Shown: positions 43,829-53,209 of the stretch, one piece after another
Numbering within the stretch: position 1 is the stretch's first letter
Layout of the letters: the number at the start of each line of letters is the position of its first letter
Assembly (NCBI GenBank): GCA_002381805.1
Contig: DFXZ01000003.1
Location: forward strand, 186,001 to 250,000
Length of the DNA stretch: 64,000 bases
From: Bdellovibrio sp. UBA4095
Lineage (GTDB): Bacteria > Bdellovibrionota > Bdellovibrionia > Bdellovibrionales > Bdellovibrionaceae
Direction: 5' to 3'
Notes under the pieces: model-generated
What the model was told of the DNA's origin: nothing
Databases searched by the model: none
Seen by the model: only the letters and a program-made list of their open reading frames with translations
Position numbers and translations under genes: made by a program

Positions 43829-45708
43829 ACAATACGACCGAAATCTTTTTCCAGTTTATAGAACGGATATTCCACACTGACGGGTCGCCCATGAGGACAG
43901 AAACTGGAGAGCGGAAATTGATCCATTTCTTGCAGCAAACTGCGCATTTGTTCGATACTTAAAGCCTGCCCAGCGCGCACAACGGAGTGACAAGCCATGC
44001 TGGCGCAAATATCACCAACAGCGCGTTCTAATGAAAAGCTGCCGCCTTGATCGGTAATTTCGGTAGCCATTTTATCTAGGACTGAACTCAAAATCGATTC
44101 TTTAATCATAAGGGGCGCGGCCTTAACTCCAACGGTTCCTGGGCCTAAAGGCTCAAGAACTACGCCGAGTCTTTCTATCTCAGAACTGAGTGACAACAAT
44201 CCTTCAGCTTTTTCAGGCGACATATCGATCGCAAGAGGAAAGAGGAAATCTTGGATATCGATCTTTCCGCCTTTCCAAGCGGTCATAAGCTTTTCAAAGA
44301 CCACTCGTTCATGGGCAGCGTGCTGATCGACGAAGACCAATTTATCCTGTGACTGCGTCACAATGTATGTAAGATGTGCCTGCCCTAAAACTTCAAGTGA
44401 AGACCAATAGCCCCCGCCCGGCGCTGGTGCTGGATTACTTTTATCGCCTGCACCTAGTGAAGTTCGGCGAAGCTGATCCGCCTGCCCTTCGTGACTGTCG
44501 ATCTGAGCCGCAAAGTCGCTGCGCGATTCTGCGGCGGCAGCCAAAGTTTGATAATCGACCTGAGGTTGCTGGACAATACTTCCGGAAAAATTCAGATTCT
44601 TTTTCTGAAATTGAGTTACTTTCAGGGCCGAGTCTTCAAAAGTCATATTGATTGGCGCAGCAGGAGCAGGGTCGCCCTCCCTGTCGAAAGCCACAGATGG
44701 CTTGACTGACGTCGCTGCCGCGGTAGGAACCCAAGGAGCTAACTCCAGAGTGCTGCGAATGGATCCAGCCACAGCACGGAAGGCCAACGAAGGATTTTGA
44801 AATTTCACAGCAGATTTTGTCGGATGAATATTTACATCAATACAATCGGGATCTGTTTCGATCCAGATCGCAGCAATCGGAAATTCCCCATGCATAAGCA
44901 AGTGTCGATAAGCTTCGTTCACAGCCGCTAGCAAACTGCGATCCTGGATCCAACGATTTTGCGCAAACAACCAAATATTCTTCGAAGTTTTGGCCACCGT
45001 GTGGGGATCACCGAAAACAGCGTAAGCTCTGACATTCTCTCTGACCGCATGTCCTTCATAAAGTGGCTTGATTTCTAAAATTTGTTCAACCCGCTCTTTA
45101 CGAGTTGAACAAGCCGGCCAAAAAGAGATCAACTTTCCATTTTCCTGAACGCGAAACTCCACATCAAAATGAGAAAGCGCCATGGCTTTTAAAGTCGTCT
45201 TAATTGAGGTGTGCTCCGCCGCATCTGACTTTAAAAACTTAAGCCGAGCCGGAGTGTTCTGAAACAACCCTTCCATCACAACAGCGGTCCCTTGGGATCC
45301 ACCTAAAAAATCAATCGGTCCCTTGACTCCATATTCGCAGACAAGCTGATGGGCTTGTTCGTCACCCACGCGGCGAGAAGTCAGCGTCAATTTGCTAACA
45401 GCTGCAATACTCGCAAGCGCTTCTCCGCGAAATCCAAATGTCTTTAACTTCCACAGATCGTCGGTTGTCGATATTTTACTAGTGGCAAATCTCTCTAAAG
45501 CTTTAGGTAAATCCTCGGGAGCCATGCCACGGCCATTATCAGTGATTTTAACACTGCGACCACCATCGAAAAACTCGACATGCACTCGGGTTGCCCCAGC
45601 GTCGATACTATTTTCAACAAGCTCTTTAACAAGATGAGAGGGACGTTCAACCACCTCGCCGGCGGCGATTTGGTCCACTACTTCGGGAGGCAAAATTTGA
45701 ATCGACAT
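43825..45708 (-). CDS. mutL: DNA mismatch repair protein MutL
   Basis: The N-terminal GHKL ATPase domain begins MSIQILPPEVVDQIAAGEVVERPSH and has SIDAGAT, DNGRGM and TFGFRGEAL. The C-terminal dimerisation domain contains VDQHAAHERVVFE, the DQHA(X)2E(X)4E metal-binding motif of nicking MutL proteins, so this MutL is probably an endonuclease rather than a MutH activator. The linker between domains (about 330-435) is Ala/Pro-rich. The start at 45708 is chosen from family alignment; an in-frame ATG at 45723 is close by and neither has a strong ribosome site. Confidence 0.95.
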   Translation of the reverse strand: MSIQILPPEVVDQIAAGEVVERPSHLVKELVENSIDAGATRVHVEFFDGGRSVKITDNGRGMAPEDLPKALERFATSKISTTDDLWKLKTFGFRGEALASIAAVSKLTLTSRRVGDEQAHQLVCEYGVKGPIDFLGGSQGTAVVMEGLFQNTPARLKFLKSDAAEHTSIKTTLKAMALSHFDVEFRVQENGKLISFWPACSTRKERVEQILEIKPLYEGHAVRENVRAYAVFGDPHTVAKTSKNIWLFAQNRWIQDRSLLAAVNEAYRHLLMHGEFPIAAIWIETDPDCIDVNIHPTKSAVKFQNPSLAFRAVAGSIRSTLELAPWVPTAAATSVKPSVAFDREGDPAPAAPINMTFEDSALKVTQFQKKNLNFSGSIVQQPQVDYQTLAAAAESRSDFAAQIDSHEGQADQLRRTSLGAGDKSNPAPAPGGGYWSSLEVLGQAHLTYIVTQSQDKLVFVDQHAAHERVVFEKLMTAWKGGKIDIQDFLFPLAIDMSPEKAEGLLSLSSEIERLGVVLEPLGPGTVGVKAAPLMIKESILSSVLDKMATEITDQGGSFSLERAVGDICASMACHSVVRAGQALSIEQMRSLLQEMDQFPLSSFCPHGRPVSVEYPFYKLEKDFGRIV

Positions 45709-45791
45709 AGCAGGAATTTGCATGAGGTCTGTCTTGAAGTCCACCCTACAACGCAGTGCCCACAAAGAAAGGCGACAATCGACATGCAGAG

Positions 45792-46622
45792 TTAGAATTC
45801 CCAACCAAAATTCAATCCATAGCCAAGATATTTCGTTTTTTCCCAGTAGTATTTTGCATCCGCCCGGAGCGAAGCCTTGCCTATTCGAAAACCCCATCCC
45901 AGATCAAACACGACCCCAAGATTCATATCATCTGCGGTGTACATCGTTGTACTGCCCCCATCTGGGACCTCTAGTTTAAAGTGAGAATATTTAAACATGG
46001 GACCGAAGCCATAAAAAAACAACAGCCATTTGTTTTGCGGAAGAACTGTTTGCAACAGAAAGTCCGCTATAAAAATAAACCCTTCGGACCCTCTCCCTGT
46101 CAATTTTGAGTAATAGTCAGGGGCTCCGTTGGAAAAAATTAAATTCGCATCAGTATAAATCTCGCCGGAAAACACCGTATTAAACCCATTAAATTTAAGT
46201 CCGTAAAAAAGCGTCTGCGCGGACCGCTCCTTACCCAGAGTCTTTTCAGAGTAATCCAACATCATCAAGACAGGTCCGCGGTAGCGAGTCGCATAGAAAG
46301 GCTTAGTTTTCGGGATGCCCTCGCCTTCAAGAGGCCTAAGCTCTTTCGGTGGTGGAGGCGGCGGAGCTAACTTAACAATGCCCGGTTTCACGTCCACATC
46401 TGCAATCCAACCGATCACACCCGGCTGCACCCGAATTTTATAAAAAGGGCCCTTGGTGTTTTTTGAAATCCGATAGACACCGCCCCGCTTCAAGGTTGTG
46501 ATGACGGGGGCGTCAAAATCCGCGTCTTTATAGACGAGCGCTCCGTCCAATATGACAGTGGCATTTCGTGCAGATTGAGCGGCTGAAATCAAAGGCAGCA
46601 AAAGAACCGCTGCCAAAAGCAT
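45792..46622 (-). CDS. SH3-domain outer-membrane beta-barrel protein
   Basis: The signal peptide (MLLAAVLLLPLISAAQS) is followed by a bacterial SH3-like domain (about 18-83, with ALVYKDADFDAPVITTLKRG and GWIADVDV), a poly-proline hinge (PPPPPP near residue 90), and a C-terminal region of alternating strands that ends YGLNFGWEF, a typical outer-membrane barrel terminal strand. The SH3 part probably contacts peptidoglycan or a periplasmic partner, and the barrel sits in the outer membrane. The ATG at 46622 lies eight bases after the glycosyltransferase stop, suggesting coupling; there is no strong ribosome site. Confidence 0.75.
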   Translation of the reverse strand: MLLAAVLLLPLISAAQSARNATVILDGALVYKDADFDAPVITTLKRGGVYRISKNTKGPFYKIRVQPGVIGWIADVDVKPGIVKLAPPPPPPKELRPLEGEGIPKTKPFYATRYRGPVLMMLDYSEKTLGKERSAQTLFYGLKFNGFNTVFSGEIYTDANLIFSNGAPDYYSKLTGRGSEGFIFIADFLLQTVLPQNKWLLFFYGFGPMFKYSHFKLEVPDGGSTTMYTADDMNLGVVFDLGWGFRIGKASLRADAKYYWEKTKYLGYGLNFGWEF

Positions 46623-46629
46623 GAGCTTT

Positions 46630-47325
46630 TTATTTAAAGCGCATAAGCCAAACACGATAGAAAGCCTCGATGACAATTTTAAGGGACATTTTGCTTTGTC
46701 CAACACGTCGGTCTTCAAACACAATGGGAGACTCTGCCCCTTTGAAACCTTTTTTGAGAGCTTTATATTTTAATTCGATCTGAAAGCTATAGCCATTTGA
46801 TTCAACAGTTGAAAGATCAATTCCCTGCAGCACTTCTTTTTTCCAAGCGTTAAAGCCGCCGGTCCAATCATTCAATGGAAAGCCCAAAATCAAACGCGCA
46901 TAAATTCCGCCACCTCGAGAGATGATCTTGCGCAATAGTCCCCAGTTTACCGTACGGCCGCCTTCGGTATAACGTGAACCGACAGCGAAATCGTTATTCT
47001 GCATGGTCTTAAGAAGCGGTCCCAAATCCTGAGGTCGATGGGAAAAATCGGCGTCCATTTCAACAATAGCTTGAAACCCTTGATCCATTCCCCAGCGAAA
47101 ACCTGCAATATAAGCCTTCCCTAAGCCCTGTTTGCCTGGGCGAGACAAAAGATGTAATTGAGGATTGCTCTTTTGCATCTCTCTGACCACGGCACCGGTC
47201 CCATCAGGCGAGTTGTCGTCGACGACTAGGATTTCGACGCCAAGATTCTGACTTAATACGGCCGGAACAATAGCCTGAATGTTTTCTTTTTCATTATAGG
47301 TAGGAATGACTACAAGCGTTTTCAT
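46630..47325 (-). CDS. Polyprenol-phosphate hexosyltransferase (GT2, DPM1-like)
   Basis: The GT-A fold opens with MKTLVVIPTYNEKENIQAIV and has VVDDNSPDGTG, EMDADFSHRPQDL (the metal-binding DXD) and WTGGFNAWKKEVL, matching dolichol/polyprenol-phosphate mannosyl- or glucosyltransferases. It has no C-terminal membrane helices and is 231 residues long, like the soluble DPM1 type. It would load a sugar onto an undecaprenyl-type lipid for envelope glycosylation. The start is the ATG at 47325. The next gene encodes an SH3-barrel protein, eight bases downstream. Confidence 0.88.
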   Translation of the reverse strand: MKTLVVIPTYNEKENIQAIVPAVLSQNLGVEILVVDDNSPDGTGAVVREMQKSNPQLHLLSRPGKQGLGKAYIAGFRWGMDQGFQAIVEMDADFSHRPQDLGPLLKTMQNNDFAVGSRYTEGGRTVNWGLLRKIISRGGGIYARLILGFPLNDWTGGFNAWKKEVLQGIDLSTVESNGYSFQIELKYKALKKGFKGAESPIVFEDRRVGQSKMSLKIVIEAFYRVWLMRFK

Positions 47326-47363
47326 GTGCCTAAATTGGCACAAAGCTTAGAATCTTGCAATCT

Positions 47364-47723
47364 TTACGTGCGCTCTAAAAGTTCGACGACATGCCCATCA
47401 GGGTCTGAAACCATCGCCCGTTTACCTTCTGGAAGATCCAAAGGGTCCAAGATACCTGTGACCCCTGGCACTGCCAGAAGATTTTTGAGTATCTGTTCGA
47501 TATTTGTAATCTCAAAGCCCAACTGCAAACTCGGCACAAGTGAGTGATGTTTTGTTGTGACGGAATAGAGGGAAAACTCCATTCCATCATGAGTCGCTCT
47601 ATGTACCTCACCACCTTTATCAACCTTTGACGCTGTAAATTGTAGGCCGATTATTCGATAAAATCCCAGCATGTCCTGTAGATGCGGGGTATTTAATGTG
47701 ATAGAAGTGATTTTTAAACTCAT
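47364..47723 (-). CDS. VOC/glyoxalase-like family protein
   Basis: The 119-residue protein has a beta-alpha-beta-beta-beta pattern with TLNTPHLQDMLGFYRIIGLQF at the start and AMVSDPDGHVVELLERT at the end, the C-terminal metal-ligand motif of the vicinal oxygen chelate superfamily. The reaction is not predictable. GGAG lies just before the ATG at 47723; a second start at 47732 is possible. The gene is divergent from pepN. Confidence 0.8.
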   Translation of the reverse strand: MSLKITSITLNTPHLQDMLGFYRIIGLQFTASKVDKGGEVHRATHDGMEFSLYSVTTKHHSLVPSLQLGFEITNIEQILKNLLAVPGVTGILDPLDLPEGKRAMVSDPDGHVVELLERT

Positions 47724-47750
47724 TAGCTCCATTATCTGAATCGAGGCCTT

Positions 47751-50378
47751 ATGAAACAAGAAAAAATTTATTTAAAAGACTACAAAAAGCCTGACTTCAC
47801 CGTAGATTCCATCCACCTCGACTTCAACCTCAATGAAGACTTTTGTCGAGTCCTCGCCAAGAGTGAAATTTCCCAGACAGCCCCTGGGGCTGAGCTTCGT
47901 TTGAACGGAGAAGAGCTGAAACTTGTAAACGTCAAAATCAATGGAAAAAGCCTCTCTGCAGAGGAATATGAGATCACTTCTGAAGCCTTGGTCGTTAAAA
48001 AGGTCCCAGCGCGCTTTACGCTAGAAATTGAAACTCAATTACAACCCCAGAATAATACATCTCTCGAAGGTTTATACAAATCGAACGGGATCTTCTGCAC
48101 TCAGTGCGAGGCTGAAGGCTTCAGAAAAATCACGTATTTCTTTGATCGCCCGGATGTCATGACCTCTTATGCGGTAACAATTGAAGCTGACAAACAAAAG
48201 TATCCTGTTCTTCTATCGAATGGTGATCGAATAAAAATAGAAGACCTTGGCAATGGACGACACAAGGCTTATTGGCAGGACCCACATAAAAAACCGTGTT
48301 ATCTTTTTGCTCTTGTCGCTGGCGACCTTGGAGTTATCTCTGATACCTATGTAACCTCCTCTGGCCGTGAAGTACTATTGGAAGTGTTCGCCGTCCACGG
48401 CAAACAAGAACGCTGCTGGCACGCTATGGACTCATTGAAAAAAGCTATGAAATGGGACGAAGATACCTTTGGGCTGGAATATGACCTGAACAACTACATG
48501 ATCGTGGCTATCGATGATTTCAATGCCGGAGCCATGGAGAATAAAGGATTGAATATCTTTAACTCTCGTTTAGTGCTTGCTGATTCTAATTCAGCAACTG
48601 ACGTTGACTTCCATGCCATCGAATCGGTCGTTGCCCATGAGTATTTCCATAACTGGACAGGAAATCGCGTAACCTTGCGGGATTGGTTTCAGCTCTCGTT
48701 AAAGGAAGGTCTGACAGTGTTCCGTGATCAGGAGTTCTCTGCAGACATGACGGACCGAGGCGTTCAACGCATTGAGGATGTCGATGCTCTTCGCATTGGT
48801 CAGTTCTCTGAAGATGCCGGCCCCAATGCTCACCCGGTTCGCCCCGACTCTTGCATGGCAGTGGACAACTTTTTTACGATGACAATCTATGAAAAAGGCT
48901 CTGAGCTGATTCGCATGATGCAAACCATGGTTGGAAGAAAAGGTTTCCGCAAAGGCATGGATGAGTACTTCAAACGTCATGATGGACAAGCAGTCACTTG
49001 CGACGACTTTGCCGCAGCGATCTCCGAGCCTAATGGAAAAGATTTTACGCAATTCAAACGCTGGTATGTGCAGGCGGGAACACCGACGGTCAAAGTCCGC
49101 GAAAAGTACGATTTGGAAAAACAAACCTACCACTTAACATTGTCGCAAAGTTGTCCTTCAACTCCTCATCAACCAACGAAAGAACCTTTTCATATTCCCC
49201 TGATGATTGGTTTGCTTGATAGACGTGGAAATGAACTTGCTATCATTTCAGATGACGTCACCATCAATTCTGACGGTAAAAATCTGGTGGAGCTAAAAGA
49301 AGCGCAACAAACCTTTGTCTTTAAAAACGTTTCTGAGCGTCCTGTTCTGTCATTGCTACGAGAGTTTTCAGCACCCGTTCACTTACGCTGGGAAACTGCT
49401 GAAGAAGATCTCTACTTCTTGATGGAAAAAGACACAGACTCTTTCAACCGCAGAGAAATGGCACAGAAGCTGGGTCTACGGGTTCTGTCTAATTTGATTG
49501 CTCGCGCCATCAATAGCGAAAGTCTAATTCCGGACGAACCCTACATTAAAGCCCTGAGCCACGTGATTGCTGATCAAGAAATGGATCCGTCATTTAAAGC
49601 TAAAATGCTACAATTACCAAATCTGTCAGTATTAGCACAAGAACAGCCGGTCCTTGATGCGGAGGCCTTCCACAAGGCACGTTTAAGTTTGCGTGTTGAA
49701 CTTGCAAAAAGAAATAAAGCGGCCCTACTTGAAATCTATCGCAAGTATCATGATGTTGAACCTAAGAGCCGAGACACCAAAGTCTTTGGTCACAGAACTT
49801 TGAAAAACCAAGCTCTGACTTACTTGGCAGAACTAGGTGAACCCGAAATTATGGACATCGTTTTCAGGCAGTATAACTCTGCCCAGAACATGACGGATCG
49901 AATGACGGCTCTCAATATTCTTGCTGATTCAGAATCTGAACATCGCGAGACTGTTCTGAAGGACTTCCATGAACAATGGAAGAATGATAGTGTCGTTATC
50001 AACAAGTGGTTTACGGCACAAGCCTCTTCACATCGCGCGCAGGCCCTGGAAGACGTCAAAGCACTGACGAAGCACCCTTCGTTCAACATTGGAAATCCCA
50101 ACAATGTTTATTCATTGCTAAGAGCTTTCAGCGCGAACCTCGTTCGCTTCCATGACCGAAAAACCAATGCTTATGAATTCTATGCCGACAAGATTATCGA
50201 GATCGATGCAAAGAACCCGCAGGTTGCAGCTCGTCTTTGCTCAGCTTTTAATTTCGTTAGCAAATTGGATTCTGAAATGAAAGCTCGTGCGATCACCCAG
50301 ATTCGCAGAATTGTTGCAGTGCCAGGGTTGTCTAAAAACTCGCTGGAGCTGCTACAGTCTGCTTTGAAAGTGGATTGA
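47751..50378 (+). CDS. pepN: Aminopeptidase N (M1 family)
   Basis: The exopeptidase motif GAMEN (in FNAGAMENKGLN) and the zinc-binding HEYFH (H296, H300) with E319 in LKEGLT are all present, as in the M1 metallopeptidase PepN. At 875 residues with IFNSRLVLAD and a helical C-terminal domain it matches the E. coli-type enzyme. It removes N-terminal residues from peptides in the cytoplasm, useful for degrading protein taken up from prey or medium. GAGG lies before the ATG. No signal peptide is seen. Confidence 0.95.
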   Translation: MKQEKIYLKDYKKPDFTVDSIHLDFNLNEDFCRVLAKSEISQTAPGAELRLNGEELKLVNVKINGKSLSAEEYEITSEALVVKKVPARFTLEIETQLQPQNNTSLEGLYKSNGIFCTQCEAEGFRKITYFFDRPDVMTSYAVTIEADKQKYPVLLSNGDRIKIEDLGNGRHKAYWQDPHKKPCYLFALVAGDLGVISDTYVTSSGREVLLEVFAVHGKQERCWHAMDSLKKAMKWDEDTFGLEYDLNNYMIVAIDDFNAGAMENKGLNIFNSRLVLADSNSATDVDFHAIESVVAHEYFHNWTGNRVTLRDWFQLSLKEGLTVFRDQEFSADMTDRGVQRIEDVDALRIGQFSEDAGPNAHPVRPDSCMAVDNFFTMTIYEKGSELIRMMQTMVGRKGFRKGMDEYFKRHDGQAVTCDDFAAAISEPNGKDFTQFKRWYVQAGTPTVKVREKYDLEKQTYHLTLSQSCPSTPHQPTKEPFHIPLMIGLLDRRGNELAIISDDVTINSDGKNLVELKEAQQTFVFKNVSERPVLSLLREFSAPVHLRWETAEEDLYFLMEKDTDSFNRREMAQKLGLRVLSNLIARAINSESLIPDEPYIKALSHVIADQEMDPSFKAKMLQLPNLSVLAQEQPVLDAEAFHKARLSLRVELAKRNKAALLEIYRKYHDVEPKSRDTKVFGHRTLKNQALTYLAELGEPEIMDIVFRQYNSAQNMTDRMTALNILADSESEHRETVLKDFHEQWKNDSVVINKWFTAQASSHRAQALEDVKALTKHPSFNIGNPNNVYSLLRAFSANLVRFHDRKTNAYEFYADKIIEIDAKNPQVAARLCSAFNFVSKLDSEMKARAITQIRRIVAVPGLSKNSLELLQSALKVD

Positions 50379-50409
50379 CTTTTACGGAAACTGTTGACGA
50401 CTTTTTGAA

Positions 50410-50463
50410 GGCTGGGGTGTAAATTAAAGTTCCCCAGCCGCACTCCAACTCTGCCTTGGAGTG
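50410..50463. other. Two adjacent hairpins between convergent pepN and folE
   Basis: GGCTGGGG (50410-50417) pairs with CCCCAGCC (50432-50439), and CACTCCAA (50441-50448) pairs with TTGGAGTG (50456-50463). Both stems are perfect 8-mers. There is no U-tract on either strand. They occupy the 90-base gap between the two stop codons and may block read-through from either side. Confidence 0.6.
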
Positions 50464-50468
50464 TTCAA

Positions 50469-51209
50469 TTAGGATTTCTTTATATGCTGAAGGAACTCTT
50501 CGCGAGTTTCCTGGCGGTTCTTAAAATCTCCCCGCACATCTGAAGTCGAGGTAATGCTCGTCGTATCTTCAATTCCCCGCATGGCCACGCAGTAGTGTTT
50601 CGCAGAAATATGAACAGCCACGTGGTCCGTGCCTAAAATGTACTGTAAACAATCCGTGATCTGCTTCGTCAGTCGCTCTTGAACCTGAGGGCGTCTGGAA
50701 AAATATTGAACGATGCGATTGATCTTGGAAAGCCCAATGACTTTCCTGTTGGGAATATAAGCTACTGTCGCGACACCATCGATAGGTAAGAAATGATGCT
50801 CGCAGAAACTTAAGCAGGTGATGTTCTGAACCACGATCATTTGGTCATAGTTCATCTTGTTTTCAATCACCGTCATCTTTGGAAACTTCTTAGGGTCCAA
50901 ACCACTAAAGACTTCATTGACGTACATTTTTGCCACTCGGTGCGGCGTCTGCGCCAAACTATCGTCAGCAAGATCAAGTCCCAGAACTTCCATAATTTCG
51001 GTGAATTTGCTGGTGATTTTTCGAATTTTTTCTTCGTTCGTTAAGTCATTGTGGACCATTGGAGTTGGCCGCACATTTTCTAGGATTTTCCGTACGCTGA
51101 AGTGAACTTCAGTCGTCAGTGCTTCTTCAGGAGTTTCAAGAATCACTGCTGATTTTTTTCTTTTGGAGGGCTTTTGCTTTTTTGAACTTCTTGATGCTGT
51201 CTTGGCCAT
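50469..51209 (-). CDS. folE: GTP cyclohydrolase I with Lys-rich N-terminal extension
   Basis: The zinc ligands lie in FCEHHFLPI and HYCVAMRGI, and IGLSKINRIVQYFSRRPQVQERLT is the conserved active-site helix. The enzyme converts GTP to dihydroneopterin triphosphate in folate (tetrahydropterin) synthesis. The catalytic part starts near residue 60; before it lies a strongly basic segment (KTASRSSKKQKPSKRKK) that typical FolE proteins lack. GGGA lies before the ATG. Confidence 0.95.
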   Translation of the reverse strand: MAKTASRSSKKQKPSKRKKSAVILETPEEALTTEVHFSVRKILENVRPTPMVHNDLTNEEKIRKITSKFTEIMEVLGLDLADDSLAQTPHRVAKMYVNEVFSGLDPKKFPKMTVIENKMNYDQMIVVQNITCLSFCEHHFLPIDGVATVAYIPNRKVIGLSKINRIVQYFSRRPQVQERLTKQITDCLQYILGTDHVAVHISAKHYCVAMRGIEDTTSITSTSDVRGDFKNRQETREEFLQHIKKS

Positions 51210-51276
51210 TGTTTATTCCCGATGATTTTACAAAACGAATATATGCACTAATTTAGACTCGCAAGAAAGTCCTAAA

Positions 51277-51954
51277 CTAAACTTTTTCAAGATTTTGACT
51301 CTGAATCCATTGGCGAATCAGTTCCTTGTCACTTGCAGAAAGGACCACAAAGCTGACTCGAAGCTCATTTTCATGAACGCCGATGATTTTAGCCTGACAC
51401 TGGATATCATTTATATCTGCCAAATGGATTGTTACTGTCTGATCTACATGAAGGCCGTGATCTCTATCGTTCAGCTGAATTTTTAGGCCCGTATAAGATA
51501 AATCCTGAGTTTGCCCTTGCCAACGACTCTCTACAACCACTGGAGTCACCACTTGAAACCGATTTGCTGTTGGAGCCAACCAACGCTGGCGACGATCCAG
51601 ATAAGGATAACGGAAGAAATAAGACACTGTGCCAACAATAAAGAACACCAACAACACGTCAAAGACTCGGGCTGCATTCAGCCAGGGGCTTTGCTCAGAA
51701 GCAGTTAGTATAACTAAGTTAATTGTGCGAATTAAAAAAACAGAGCAAAATAAAATTCCCAAAAGCCAGGCCAGTTTATGACGAATCAGAAGACTGATTC
51801 CAGCACCCAATATCAGTCCCCACTCAACCCATCCAAAGAGTGAAAATCCCGCTCTACGAGCAAAAACTATATCCAACAGTGGAGTCAATAGCAGCACTGC
51901 CGCTGAAAGCTGCACAATAATTGGTCGCTCTAACCCTTGAGACGTCGTTCCCAT
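51277..51954 (-). CDS. Membrane protein with C-terminal PilZ-like domain
   Basis: Four hydrophobic helices (about residues 15-35, 38-55, 58-80 and 95-115) precede a cytoplasmic beta-barrel domain with TQDLSYTGLKIQLND, the D-x-S-x-x-G core of PilZ cyclic-di-GMP receptors. The upstream arginine motif is imperfect (RRQRWLAPTANRFQVV), so binding of c-di-GMP is uncertain. Starts at 51981 (ATG) and 51984 (TTG) are also in frame. It is divergent from the mono-haem barrel gene. Confidence 0.72.
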   Translation of the reverse strand: MGTTSQGLERPIIVQLSAAVLLLTPLLDIVFARRAGFSLFGWVEWGLILGAGISLLIRHKLAWLLGILFCSVFLIRTINLVILTASEQSPWLNAARVFDVLLVFFIVGTVSYFFRYPYLDRRQRWLAPTANRFQVVTPVVVESRWQGQTQDLSYTGLKIQLNDRDHGLHVDQTVTIHLADINDIQCQAKIIGVHENELRVSFVVLSASDKELIRQWIQSQNLEKV

Positions 51955-52033
51955 ACGGATCTTATCGGCTAAGATGCACATCAAGTTAGATTTTTTATTG
52001 CTTCTTCGCTCTGCTCATCTAGAATGTTTCATT

Positions 52034-53197
52034 GTGAGACACACTAATATTTTATACAGCATCATAGGCGTTCTCTTATTTTCAACAACAGCGAAGGCAT
52101 ATCCCGATTTTATCGGCTATAGCTACTCTTCCTGTATCACCTGTCACTACAGTGGCAGCGGCGGCGGCCCTCTGAATGATTATGGCCGAGCACTCTTCGC
52201 AACTGAAATTACCGCCAGGGATATATATTCCAGCAAAACAGATGAAGAGAAAATTGCAGCGCAGTCCGGTTTTTTAGGCAGTGCCAAGCTTCCATGGTGG
52301 ATTCGCCCCGGCCTAAAGTATCGCGGTTTGTGGCTACAAACGGATCCTAATTCGGCCGCTACCAAGGAACGCTTCATCAATATGCAAAACGATATTAATC
52401 TAGCGCTCTTTGGCGACAAAAAACAGCGCCTGACGTTCGTGGCTACCGCAACGTACGCTGATCAGTACCCTCCCTATAAAAGCGTAAAAAAATGGGGCTG
52501 GTTCGCCAAGGAATATTTCGTGCGTTGGAAACAAACCAACAATCTTTGGCTCTACGCTGGCCAAATGGATAAAACTTTTGGAATTCGTCACGCCGATCAC
52601 ACTTCATACAACCGTTCTCCGATAGAGCTTGGCCAATATGATCAATCGCAAGGTGCCATTGTTCATTTCACCTATCCGGACTGGGATATAGCCATCAATG
52701 CCTTCATTGGAAATGCCAGCGAAGAAGCCGCTGAGAAGCAAAAAGGTGGCGCGATATCTGGTGAATACCAGATATCAGAAGAGTTGAAGTTGGGAAGCTC
52801 ACTTCTAAGCTCCAGCAGTGATCAAGTGGCCTGGAGTCTTTTTTCGGTGCACACTCGTATGAAGATCTCTAAAGGCTCTTCAATAATGGCTGAGTTTGGA
52901 TTTCGCGATCGGAAGAATAAAGTGAGCGGTCAAGACGCCGAACTTGGCACCTTTGGCTTTGTGCAAAGCTTGATAAACTTCCGCAGAGGTTACAACCTCC
53001 TGACCGTCATCGAGCACAGCAAATCCGATATTAAAAAACCTTCTACCGAAAATCTTCGTTATAGCATCGGAGCTTTGATGTTTCCGTTGCCCAGAACTGA
53101 ACTGCGCATGATGGTCGTGAATGGAAAACGTGTTCCCGATACCGGTGGTCAACCCGATGCTTGGACTCTCCAATCCCAGCTGCACATTTCTTATTAG
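52034..53197 (+). CDS. Outer-membrane barrel-like protein with one N-terminal c-type haem site
   Basis: After a signal peptide (from the GTG at 52034; cleavage near AKA-Y), a short segment contains CITCH, a single haem c attachment motif, followed by YSGSGGGPLNDYGRAL. The remaining 340 residues show alternating polar/hydrophobic strands rich in aromatic residues (LWLYAGQMDKTFGIRH, WDIAINAFIG, LRMMVVNGKRV) and end in LQSQLHISY, suggesting an outer-membrane beta-barrel. Haem would be attached by ResB/CcsA. A longer ORF from ATG 51974 exists but lacks a better signal. The next gene, 12 bases downstream, encodes a small barrel. The role may be outer-membrane electron transfer or redox sensing (inference). 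Confidence 0.72.
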   Translation: MRHTNILYSIIGVLLFSTTAKAYPDFIGYSYSSCITCHYSGSGGGPLNDYGRALFATEITARDIYSSKTDEEKIAAQSGFLGSAKLPWWIRPGLKYRGLWLQTDPNSAATKERFINMQNDINLALFGDKKQRLTFVATATYADQYPPYKSVKKWGWFAKEYFVRWKQTNNLWLYAGQMDKTFGIRHADHTSYNRSPIELGQYDQSQGAIVHFTYPDWDIAINAFIGNASEEAAEKQKGGAISGEYQISEELKLGSSLLSSSSDQVAWSLFSVHTRMKISKGSSIMAEFGFRDRKNKVSGQDAELGTFGFVQSLINFRRGYNLLTVIEHSKSDIKKPSTENLRYSIGALMFPLPRTELRMMVVNGKRVPDTGGQPDAWTLQSQLHISY

Positions 53198-53209
53198 GAG
53201 ATACTGACG

